From Bacteroidetes bacterium OLB11 (GTDB taxonomy: Bacteria; Bacteroidota; Bacteroidia; Chitinophagales; Chitinophagaceae): DNA of 37,499 bases. Location: positions 1-37,499 of the forward strand of contig LNFQ01000006.1 in assembly GCA_001567165.1 (NCBI GenBank). The letters are read 5' to 3'. A program made the translations under genes and the position numbers. The notes under the pieces were generated by a model that was not told the origin of the DNA, searched no databases, and worked only from the letters and a program-made list of their open reading frames with translations. Numbering within the stretch: position 1 is the first letter of the stretch; each line of letters begins with the position of its first letter. Positions 8,381 through 16,357 of this stretch are shown here, in pieces.

Positions 8381-10587
8381 ATGAGAAGAAAACTATTGAT
8401 TTTATCGTTGATTACTGCTTTGTTTGCAGCTAGTTCTGTAAATGTTTTTGCAGCACCAAAAGACGACCCTGCATCAAAATTACCATTTAAAAAGAAATTA
8501 AAATGGGCTGATGCTTTGTATAAACAAGCCAGTTTCTACACAGCAGTCGATTATTACATGCAACTTAAAAAAGAACAACCCCCGCAACCCATACGTTACG
8601 TATATGCTTGCAGAGTGTTTTTGGATGATGAGAGATTATCCACCAGCAGCTGAATATTTTGCAGAAGCATTTTCATTAGCACCAGAATTATACAAAGAAG
8701 CTCCGTATAAAGAAGGATTGATGAGAAAACAAAACGGAGAATACGAAAAAAGCGATTGAGCGTTTCCAATATTATAAAGATAATTATAAAGGAAAAAATA
8801 AAAGAATGAAATTATATGCCCAAAAAGAAATTGATGGGTGTAATATGGCTATTAAATCTCTCGAAGATCCAGGAAGAGCATTTGTTAAAAATGCAGGGCC
8901 CAACGTCAATACAGCTTATACTGAATTATCGCCAATGCCTCTTGGAGACACCGCTTTGCTTTTTGCAACAATGGATCAAAACAAAATTATTGACCCGAAA
9001 AATACAAAACGCAAAGAATGGGTTTCCCGCTTTATGTGGTCTCCAAAAGAAACAGATCGCACAAGAGTAAAAGATAGTTTTGAAGTAAAAATGAAATTTG
9101 AAGACGGGAAATATAACGATGCAAAATATCACATCGGAAATGGCTCTTGGAGTCCAGGAGGTTCTCGTTTTTATTTTACAAAATGTAAAGAAGATAGCTT
9201 ATCTACAAAATGTAAAATATTCGTTTCTGAATTTAATGGAAAAATTGGAACAAAAGGAAAAGGAAATTATGGGCAATGGTCTGTCCCTAAAGAATTAGAT
9301 GAATTTATTAATGACCCTGAGTCTAATAATACACAACCTTATTGTGCAATGGTTGGGAAAAAAGAAGTTCTCTTTTTTGTTTCAAACAGAAAATTGCAAA
9401 GTGCAGGAGGTTATGATATTTGGTACACCGTTTACGACTCTGCAAGAAGAACATATAGAAGGCCTCAAAACTGTGGTAAAAAAGTAAACACTTGGGGTGA
9501 TGAAATGACTCCATACTTCGATAGCAAAAAAAATAAACTCTATTTCGCATCAAACGGATGGCCTAACTTAGGAGGATTTGACGTGTTTAGTGCTGATGCT
9601 GCAAGCCCTTCAAGGTATATGAATGTTACTAACCTTGGATTTCCAATCAATTCATCTGCTGATGATATGTATTATGTTCAGGATCCAGGTGATAAAGATA
9701 ATGCTTATGTTGTTTCAAACAGAGTGGGTAGCTATTACGTAAAAAATCCAACATGTTGTGATGATATTTGGAGAATTATAAAAGAACCTAATTTTTATGT
9801 AAAAGGAATTGTACTTGATGAAGTGTCAAATCAACAAATAGATAAAGTGGTTGTGAAAATGAAAGATGAAGCCACCGGAAAACTTAAAGATACAGCATAC
9901 TCTCGTGAAGGTAATTTTTTGTTTTACACTCCAATGGGGAATAACTACACAATTACTGCTGATAGACCAGAATATGTTTCTGGTAGAACTGTCGTGAGCA
10001 CAACCGGGAAATCAACAATGGATCCTGATGATACAACATTGGTAACAATTTACATGAGAAAAATTACTAAAGACTTTGAATTCCATGTAAACAATGTTTA
10101 CTATAATTTTAACAAAGGAGATTTTCAACCAGATTCGTATGCAGCTTTAGATTCTCTTGTAAGATTTATGATTGATAACCCTGCTGTGAGTGTTGAAATT
10201 AGATCTTATACTGACGCATTAGGTAAAGATGAATATAATGATGAACTTTCAGTAAAAAGAGCTCAAGCTGTTATGTCTTATTTATCAACAAAAGGAATTG
10301 ATAGAGGTCGAATGATTGCTAGAGGTGAAGGCAAAAGAAACCCTATCAGACCCAATACAATCAATGGGAAAGATAATCCAACAGGTCGTCAATATAATAG
10401 AAGAACTGAATTTAGAATTATTGGGGAATTACCAAATATGAGAATTATTTATGACGAAAATAAACCAGAATTTATAGATCGTTCAGGTAATGATCAAAGA
10501 GAGAGAAATCTTAGAATTAATGATGATGACGATGATGGAGGCTCACCAGATTCTGACTTAAGACCTGGCAGCAGAGTAGGAGAATAA
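8381..10587 (+). CDS. PorE-like OmpA-family protein (TPR, PD40, carboxypeptidase-regulatory-like, OmpA), two frameshifts
   Basis: Start ATG 8381 gives a signal peptide MRRKLLILSLITALFAASSV with an Ala-rich cleavage site and no lipobox Cys. The mature part has a TPR region (WADALYKQASFYTAVDYYMQL, then RDYPPAAEYFAEAFSLAPE), PD40/propeller repeats (SRFYFTK, EVLFFVSNR, NKLYFASNGW) and a carboxypeptidase-regulatory-like domain (VKGIVLDEVSNQQIDKVVVK). A C-terminal OmpA peptidoglycan-binding domain follows (VYYNFNKGDFQPDS, IRSYTDALGKDEYN, LSVKRAQAVMSYL). This domain order matches PorE, the T9SS component that ties the outer-membrane machine to peptidoglycan. The frame is broken twice: at A6 8567-8572 (or C5 8579-8583) and at A6 8746-8751. 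Dropping one base at each restores MLAECFWMMRDYP and EYEKAIERFQYYKDNYKG. The protein ends with an Asp-rich tail. Pieces as read: 8381-8653, about 8573-8759 and about 8752-10587. Confidence 0.9.
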
Positions 10588-10604
10588 TCATTATTCATAA
10601 TATT

Positions 10605-10643
10605 AAAAAAAGACTATCTTGAACAAAAAAGATAGTCTTTTTT
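10605..10643 (+). terminator. Rho-independent terminator after the adhesin/PorP/PorE module
   Basis: Perfect inverted repeat AAAAAAGACTATCTT (10606-10620) and AAGATAGTCTTTTTT (10629-10643), loop of 8, followed by T-rich sequence. It lies 18 bases after the stop at 10587. The A-rich left side means it could also stop transcription arriving from the right. Confidence 0.88.
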
Positions 10644-10658
10644 ATTTTTAAATATAAA

Positions 10659-10849
10659 TTAAATCAAATCAATGCCTAAATTAATATCATTCTTTAGAAC
10701 TTCTGATAATTTAAAAATTATGTTTGACTTATCAACTTTACATTTTCTGTACCCATTCTCTCTATAAATAAATTGTTTTTGTGGGGATAAGAATTACTGG
10801 CTTTATAATTGTAGTAGAAATCAATAAAAGCATATTCAGAATAACTTAT
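10659..10849 (-). pseudogene. Possible gene remnant, frameshifted, no start
   Basis: Directly after the TAG of the sulfatase the same minus-strand frame stays open and codon-like (ISYSEYAFIDFYYNYKASNS). A plausible continuation then appears in another frame (QKQFIYRENGYRKCKVDKSN, later LSEVLKNDINLGIDLI) up to TAA at 10659-10661. Joining them needs one inserted base near a run of four C (around 10770-10785). The composition looks coding rather than spacer-like, but there is no start codon and no family I recognise. It could be the tail of a gene whose front was lost when the sulfatase region was rearranged, or a read-through extension of the sulfatase. Treat as tentative. Confidence 0.35.
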
Positions 10850-12715
10850 CTATTTGCGTAAAAATTGAGTATATGTTTCTTGTAGATATACTTTTGGAGT
10901 ATCCGTTAGATGTGGGTTTGAGACATTTTTAGGATTCATATAAAGTAACGAATTGTTTTTTAAATCAAGAATAACTTGGTTGTCTTTTGTGACCATTCCC
11001 AACACATTAGCCGTATTGAAAAATGCATATTGAGGGAAATCTTTATTAAAAATATTTCGACTAAATGGATATGATTTTGAAGGTAGTTGAAGTTGATTTA
11101 AAATAGTTTTACTTAAATCAACTTGACTTATAATTCGGGAATCTATGGTTCCTTTGTAGGAATCTTTTAATGCATTCCCAAAAATAATTAATGGAATTTG
11201 AAACCGTTTGATGTCAGCAAAACTACGATCGTATGGAAGGCGATGCCCATGGTCGGCAGTGATGATAAACAAAGTATTTTGAAACCATTTCTTTTCTTTT
11301 GATTTTTGAATAAAGTCATACAACACTGAATCTGTATAGTATGCGGTACTTTTAAATTTTTCTACAATTGTTTGTTTTCCGAAATGATATTCACCTTTTA
11401 AATCAAATGGTTCATGATGTGTAATGGTAAATAGACTGCTCAAAAATGGCTCTTTTTCTTTATCCAAATTTTCTAACATTTTTTGAAAAACAAGCTCATC
11501 ATAAACGCCCCATGCTGAACTTTCTTCGATCGCTGAGAAGTCATGAACGTCCACAACATTTGCTATGCCATGCGATTTCATAAAGGATTTGAAATTATAA
11601 AACTCACTTTGTCCACCATAGTAAAATGATGTGTGGTAACCACTTTCGTTCAATTGTTGGGTAAAGGCAGGCAATTTCTCATGCTTATTAATAAACTTAA
11701 TAATACTCTCTTTTCCTTGGGCTGGAAAACCCGAAAATAATGAAATGATTCCTTTGTCAGATCGGTCTGAGCTTGCATAAAAAATTTTGTGAATAGAATT
11801 CCTGTTTTTGATAAGCTGTCTAAATGTGGAGTAATATTTTTTTTCTCCATCAAGAACTCCTACTAAATCAGCTGTGAAACTTTCCAATATGATGAAAACG
11901 ATATTTGGTTTTTCTGAATTCAAAATTGAGTAGGCCGAATCTGGGTTTTGTTGAAAAATCGGATTCAATATTTTTTTATTCAATGAATCATTTGTAGAGA
12001 AAATATATGGATTAGAATTGATTTGACTGCTATGCACATAATCGTTGATGAAAGCCCAATAGGTGTTAACTGCACTGTGATTTTGAAAAGGAATTTCTGA
12101 AAAATAAGCAACACTTTCATTGAGCGTTGATTTGCCATAGCCACCACGAATACAAGTAAACAGAGAAAATCCTCCAATAATAAACAATATAAAATGTCCT
12201 AGTAGAGAGTAAGACATTTTATGAATTTTATTTTTGAATAAAACTTTATAAAGGGAAATTCCAAGAATGAGTATCCCAATTAATACGGTAGTTGTAATCG
12301 CTATCATTTGAAAATTTGCACTACCTAAGATTGCTTTAGGTTCTTCCAAGAATGAATCAATGGCTCTTTTTGATATTTTATCATTCCACTCAGGATATAA
12401 ATTGATATTGACACTTGTAAGGATTGCTAGTAATGTGAGTATTAAATAGGAGTAGCCACGAATTCCAATAGGGGGAATTTTTAATTTTGGTATAGCAGAC
12501 CAAATACAAAATACTAAAAATGGTATGGCACAAATGTATGCAGCCATTGATAAATCTAGCTTTAAGCCCGCTTTATATATTTCAATGATTTTAAAAAATG
12601 AAATTGAATTTCCTTTTGGGGTTGATAGTAAAATAAAAAGAATGCGGTCTAGCCACGAGAAAAAAATCCAATATAGGAAGTATAAAATGATATATATCGT
12701 GTTTTTTATCTGCAA
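10850..12715 (-). CDS. LTA synthase-family membrane sulfatase/phosphoethanolamine-type transferase
   Basis: A 621-residue alkaline-phosphatase-superfamily protein. Five membrane segments lie in residues about 5-195, and a periplasmic catalytic domain starts at NIVFIILESF (about 270). Visible elements are the nucleophile region SSDRSDKGIISLFSGFP, WGVYDE, TITHHEPF and the metal-binding ITADHGHRLPYD. The family transfers phosphoglycerol or similar groups to membrane or surface glycans; the substrate here is unknown, and Gram-negative members may modify lipid or glycan rather than make teichoic acid. The nucleophile position carries Ser in DRSDKG where many relatives have Thr. The start is TTG 12715; a TAA lies four codons upstream in frame and no ATG precedes the first membrane segment. 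It is last in the long minus-strand run, 30 bases after the decarboxylase. A paralogue lies at 33522-35456. Confidence 0.9.
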   Translation of the reverse strand: MQIKNTIYIILYFLYWIFFSWLDRILFILLSTPKGNSISFFKIIEIYKAGLKLDLSMAAYICAIPFLVFCIWSAIPKLKIPPIGIRGYSYLILTLLAILTSVNINLYPEWNDKISKRAIDSFLEEPKAILGSANFQMIAITTTVLIGILILGISLYKVLFKNKIHKMSYSLLGHFILFIIGGFSLFTCIRGGYGKSTLNESVAYFSEIPFQNHSAVNTYWAFINDYVHSSQINSNPYIFSTNDSLNKKILNPIFQQNPDSAYSILNSEKPNIVFIILESFTADLVGVLDGEKKYYSTFRQLIKNRNSIHKIFYASSDRSDKGIISLFSGFPAQGKESIIKFINKHEKLPAFTQQLNESGYHTSFYYGGQSEFYNFKSFMKSHGIANVVDVHDFSAIEESSAWGVYDELVFQKMLENLDKEKEPFLSSLFTITHHEPFDLKGEYHFGKQTIVEKFKSTAYYTDSVLYDFIQKSKEKKWFQNTLFIITADHGHRLPYDRSFADIKRFQIPLIIFGNALKDSYKGTIDSRIISQVDLSKTILNQLQLPSKSYPFSRNIFNKDFPQYAFFNTANVLGMVTKDNQVILDLKNNSLLYMNPKNVSNPHLTDTPKVYLQETYTQFLRK

Positions 12716-12745
12716 CTGAAATCGTTATTAATCTTAAAAATAAAT

Positions 12746-14176
12746 TTATGACTTTACTTTTAATAAACATCTTTTTATCATCTCGATAGCCTCATCAATT
12801 GTTTCTTTTTTTGTTCGAAATGCTAATACTGCAATTCGTATAACGAATCGTTTGTCGATGATTGAAGAGCTTAAAAATAAGGCACCGTCATTGTGTATTT
12901 CATCCATGAGGAGTCGGTTTTTTTGCTCCATATCATTTTCAAAAGGATACCAAAAATAACTGACAGATAAGTCGGGCTGTGGCCCCACATGAAATCCCAA
13001 ATTGATTAATTCATTTCTAAAATAGTGAACTAAAAGTAATTTTTCTTCCAAGCAAGCGATGAATGGTTCTATCCCATGATATTGCAATGGAAGCCAAACT
13101 CGCAATCCTCTAAAATGTTTTGTTAGTTCGGGAGATAGATTGGCAGGGCTTTTTATCATTTCTTCATTCACCCCGTCTTGCATATAATTTGCAGTATAAT
13201 AATTTGAATGTAATACTGTGTGGCTATTTTTTACCAAAACAGCACCCACTCCATAAGGAAGAAACAACCCTTTATGTGGATCAACGATTAATGAATCGGC
13301 TCTTTCAATTCCCTTGAATAATGCATTTTTGGAAGTAAGAATAAAAAATCCACCGTAAGCGGCATCTACATGAAACCATAGTTGATGCATTTGTGCAATA
13401 TCTGCTATATCGTTTAATGGGTCAATCGCTCCGGTGTCTGTCGTGCCAGCTGTAGCAACAATTAAGAAAGGATGCAGAAAATTGTTTTTATCATTTTCAA
13501 TCAGTGAATTGAGCTCTGAAGGAATAATTCGGTGATGAGAATCTAATGGGATATATCGAATGAGCACATCCTCCAAACCCAATATTCGCAAGGCTTTTTG
13601 AGTGGAGTGGTGAACTTGCTCACTTAAATACACCACACTTTTTTTGATTTTTTCATTTTTGATTTGATAAAAATCTCTTGCAGCGGCAAGAGCTATCAGG
13701 GTTGAAATGGAGCCTCCCGATGACAAACACCCAACTGAGTCTTTAGGAAATGAAAATACTTTTTTTAACCAATCTACTACTTCATTTTCAATGGTGGCCG
13801 CTCCTGGTGAGGCATAGTAAACACTAGCAAAAGGATTGGTAATAGCAGCAATATAATCGGCAAGAGCTGCAGTATATACTCCTCCGCCGGGGATATATCC
13901 TAAATGTTTGGAACTAGCAGCATTAATGCCTGTTTCAGCAACTTGATGTTGATAAAGTTGTAAGATTTTTTCTATAGAAATGGGCTCATTTTTTATTTCT
14001 AAGGATTCTGCATTTGGTTTTCCAAACCCTTTAGTAGCCTTTAATGTCGATATAAATTGATTGGTATAATTTGACACTTCATTTAAAATTTTATTTCTTG
14101 TATTTTCATCTAAGTCTAGTGTGATACTTTTTTTATTTAATTCTTCTAATTGTTTTATGATTTCATTTGTGTTCAT
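12746..14176 (-). CDS. PLP-dependent amino acid decarboxylase (group II, glutamate/aromatic type)
   Basis: A 476-residue fold-type I PLP enzyme of the Pfam Pyridoxal_deC family, full length. Motifs: IPGGGVYTAALADYIAA (about 95), SPGAATIENEVVDWL (about 123), LSSGGSISTLIALAAARD (about 151), ATAGTTDTGAIDPL (about 241), the PLP-nitrogen-binding Asp in FHVDAAYGG (271) and the Schiff-base Lys302 in VDPHKGLFLPYG. It removes CO2 from an amino acid; glutamate, aspartate, tyrosine/DOPA and tryptophan enzymes share this core, and I cannot choose among them. Start ATG 14176. It lies 16 bases after the flavoprotein gene and 30 bases before the sulfatase, so it is probably co-transcribed with both. Confidence 0.92.
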   Translation of the reverse strand: MNTNEIIKQLEELNKKSITLDLDENTRNKILNEVSNYTNQFISTLKATKGFGKPNAESLEIKNEPISIEKILQLYQHQVAETGINAASSKHLGYIPGGGVYTAALADYIAAITNPFASVYYASPGAATIENEVVDWLKKVFSFPKDSVGCLSSGGSISTLIALAAARDFYQIKNEKIKKSVVYLSEQVHHSTQKALRILGLEDVLIRYIPLDSHHRIIPSELNSLIENDKNNFLHPFLIVATAGTTDTGAIDPLNDIADIAQMHQLWFHVDAAYGGFFILTSKNALFKGIERADSLIVDPHKGLFLPYGVGAVLVKNSHTVLHSNYYTANYMQDGVNEEMIKSPANLSPELTKHFRGLRVWLPLQYHGIEPFIACLEEKLLLVHYFRNELINLGFHVGPQPDLSVSYFWYPFENDMEQKNRLLMDEIHNDGALFLSSSIIDKRFVIRIAVLAFRTKKETIDEAIEMIKRCLLKVKS

Positions 14177-14192
14177 TATTGAGTGTCCTATT

Positions 14193-15155
14193 TTAAAATT
14201 TGAGTTGTTTTAATATTTCGTTGTTTTTGATTAATTGTTTTTTGTATTCAATTTTTATCTGTTGGATTAAATCTTTTACTTTTAAAATGGAATGAATGTC
14301 AGTAACTCCATGCCCTGCAGACCAAATGTTTTTCCAAGATTTGTGTTTCGTTTCACTTAATTTCTCAGCAGATAAAGTGTTAGTTGAGTGAAAATCGATA
14401 TCATTATTAATTAAAGTTTTCTTGATATAATTTGCATATACTCCCGTCACTTGATTGGTATAAACTATGTCTTCAATGCTAGATTCTATAAGGAGTTGTT
14501 TGTATTCTTTTGAAGCTAAACTTTCATCTGTTGCTATCATACGAGTGCCCATATATGCAAAATCAGCACCCATATTTTGAGCTGCTAAAATGTCGTTTCC
14601 TTTATTGATACTACCGGCCAAAATAATTGCACCTTTATAAAACTTTTTTATCTCGCTGATAAGTGCAAAAGGATTAGCTGTTCCTGCATGACCTCCAGCA
14701 CCAACACAAACTACAATAATGCCATCTACACCCGATTCTGCTGCTTTTTCTGCATGTCTTTTTTTGATGACATCATGAAAAACTAAACCTCCGTACTGAT
14801 GCACTTCATCGACAATTTCTTTTGCCGAACCTAACGATGTTACAACAAATGGAACTTGGTATTTTTTACAAATTGCTAAATCTGCTTGTGTCCGTTGATT
14901 ATTTTTATTGACAATGATATTCACTCCAAATGGAGCAGGGACTTTGTTTGTATGCTCTTTTGCTTTTTCTAATCCTTGATTGATTTCGAATATTGTTTTT
15001 TCAAAATCATCAGTTGTTCTTGCATTGAGTGAAGGGTAAACCGCCGCTATTCCTTGCTTACAACTCTCTGTGATGAGTTGCACGCTTGAAACCAAAAACA
15101 TTGGAGATACTATTAATGGGATATCTAATTTTGATTTAAACTCTTGAATTGTCAT
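14193..15155 (-). CDS. Nitronate monooxygenase-like FMN flavoprotein
   Basis: A 320-residue TIM-barrel flavoprotein of the nitronate monooxygenase/2-nitropropane dioxygenase (and FabK) superfamily. Motifs are LIVSPMFLVSSVQL at the N-terminus, FGVNIIV, FVVTSLGSA, the phosphate- and FMN-contact segment VVCVGAGGHAG with the active-site-type His156, ILAGSINKG and MGADFAYMGTRM. Members oxidise toxic nitronates such as 3-nitropropionate or act as quinone reductases; the sequence does not settle which. It sits between the AhpD-like gene (24-base gap) and the decarboxylase (16-base gap), suggesting a small detoxification or redox operon. Confidence 0.9.
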   Translation of the reverse strand: MTIQEFKSKLDIPLIVSPMFLVSSVQLITESCKQGIAAVYPSLNARTTDDFEKTIFEINQGLEKAKEHTNKVPAPFGVNIIVNKNNQRTQADLAICKKYQVPFVVTSLGSAKEIVDEVHQYGGLVFHDVIKKRHAEKAAESGVDGIIVVCVGAGGHAGTANPFALISEIKKFYKGAIILAGSINKGNDILAAQNMGADFAYMGTRMIATDESLASKEYKQLLIESSIEDIVYTNQVTGVYANYIKKTLINNDIDFHSTNTLSAEKLSETKHKSWKNIWSAGHGVTDIHSILKVKDLIQQIKIEYKKQLIKNNEILKQLKF

Positions 15156-15179
15156 GGATTATTTAATGTTTACGCTATG

Positions 15180-15617
15180 TTAGTCTATTGGATTTCTTGC
15201 AGTAATTGCAATTCGATTCCAACCATTGATTGCTACAACTGCCATGATAACAGCAACCATTTCTTTTTCGCTTAAATGCTTTGCTGCTTTATAATATACT
15301 TCATCAGGAACATGGTCTTTTGAGATTAATGTCATCGACTCTGTTAATGCTAAAACGGCCTTTTCTTTTTCTGTAAACAAATTAGATTCACGCCATGCAT
15401 CTAACAAAAATAATCGTTGAGCAGTCTCCCCAATTTTCATAGCATCACGAACGTGCATGTTGATGCAATATGCACAGCCATTGATTTGTGAGGCTCTTGT
15501 CTTGATGAGTTCATATAGCTTTGTATCTAAGTCGCTACTTTTTAAATATTCTTCTAATGCAATCATTGCTTGATATGCTTGAGGTGCAATCTTTGCAATA
15601 TTTATTCTTTGTTCCAT
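15180..15617 (-). CDS. Carboxymuconolactone decarboxylase-family (AhpD-like) protein
   Basis: A 145-residue all-helical protein. The core YELIKTRASQINGCAYCINMH contains the AhpD-type CxxCxxxH motif (Cys48, Cys51, His55), the site for thiol-disulfide or peroxidase chemistry in this family. It is followed by RLFLLDAWRES, FTEKEKAVLALTE and the C-terminal VVAINGWNRIAI, all standard for the alkylhydroperoxidase-like branch. A true decarboxylase function is unlikely given the Cys pair. It is preceded by its own TAAATTTG box at 15632-15639 and followed closely by the flavoprotein gene, so it probably heads a three- or four-gene unit. Confidence 0.92.
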   Translation of the reverse strand: MEQRINIAKIAPQAYQAMIALEEYLKSSDLDTKLYELIKTRASQINGCAYCINMHVRDAMKIGETAQRLFLLDAWRESNLFTEKEKAVLALTESMTLISKDHVPDEVYYKAAKHLSEKEMVAVIMAVVAINGWNRIAITARNPID

Positions 15618-15631
15618 GATATTTATTTACT

Positions 15632-15639
15632 CAAATTTA
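15632..15639 (-). promoter_or_regulatory. Bacteroidota -7 promoter box before the AhpD-like gene
   Basis: The minus strand reads TAAATTTG ending 14 bases before the ATG at 15617; a TTTG lies 22 bases further upstream (CAAA on the plus strand at 15662-15665), slightly long for a -33 box. It gives the downstream genes a promoter independent of the riboswitch. Confidence 0.5.
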
Positions 15640-15680
15640 CAAAGCATTCTTTACAATTACTCAAATTATCAATTAATTAG

Positions 15681-16325
15681 TTATAGTTTAATCTCATTTA
15701 ATACTCGTTGAATAGTTTGATTTAAGATTTCGTAAGGCGTAAACCCTTTTGCAAGCAAATAGAATTTTGATTCATTCACTTGCAATAATACTTGTGGAAA
15801 GCTTCGCACATTGAGCTGTTTCACTAATTGGAACTCATAGTGTGCTTTTTCTTTATAAATATTACTATTTAATTTTTGTTGAAAATCGGTTGTATCAAAA
15901 TGGTATTTTTCTAAAATAGAAAGATAGGCTTGGTCATCTGTTAGGTCACGTCCTTCGAAATGAAGAGCGTATTGTATATCGGATGCTAAATTGATTACAT
16001 TCTCTGGAGAGTACTCTTTCATAATCGTCAATGCAATTGCGGGTTTTTCTGAATGAAGAACCCAATCACTTTCTTCTGGATGAAAAATATGTTGCAGGTA
16101 ATCTTCACCAAATAGAATACCAGTGTAGTCTTCCACTGTTTTATATGCTTCTTGTATGTATTGAGCAATGTTGCTTATATGTTGTGGTGGATCATTTAAA
16201 ATCATGCCTCCGCTCAGCACTTCAAAATTAAATTGATGTTGATATGCTGCTGCAATTTTTTTTATAACAGGTGAAAATCCGTAACACCAACCACAATATG
16301 CATCATAACAATATATAATATTCAT
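15681..16325 (-). CDS. DsbA-family thioredoxin-fold protein, cytoplasmic
   Basis: A 214-residue DsbA-family/2-hydroxychromene-2-carboxylate isomerase-like protein. It begins MNIIYCYDAYCGWCYGFSPV with a CGWC redox motif (Cys11, Cys14), contains a helical insertion, and has the cis-Pro loop VRSFPQVLLQ near residue 180. There is no signal peptide, so it acts in the cytoplasm, as do the FrnE-like members of this family. Likely role is disulfide or thiol exchange. It lies 32 bases after the TonB receptor, but a TAAATTTG box ends only four bases before its ATG, so it may be expressed separately from the B12 genes. Confidence 0.9.
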   Translation of the reverse strand: MNIIYCYDAYCGWCYGFSPVIKKIAAAYQHQFNFEVLSGGMILNDPPQHISNIAQYIQEAYKTVEDYTGILFGEDYLQHIFHPEESDWVLHSEKPAIALTIMKEYSPENVINLASDIQYALHFEGRDLTDDQAYLSILEKYHFDTTDFQQKLNSNIYKEKAHYEFQLVKQLNVRSFPQVLLQVNESKFYLLAKGFTPYEILNQTIQRVLNEIKL

Positions 16326-16329
16326 TTTG

Positions 16330-16337
16330 CAAATTTA
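16330..16337 (-). promoter_or_regulatory. -7 box four bases upstream of the DsbA-family start
   Basis: TAAATTTG on the minus strand, then CAAA, then the ATG at 16325. If used, transcription would begin at or next to the start codon, giving a leaderless mRNA. No convincing -33 element. Confidence 0.4.
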
Positions 16338-16357
16338 GTCAATGATTCAGACTGCTG

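Noticed and set aside
4221..10587. Phase-variable switching of surface proteins through homopolymer runs
   Set aside because: The runs are only five or six bases, too short for typical hypermutable tracts, and non-surface genes such as nuoF show the same lesion.
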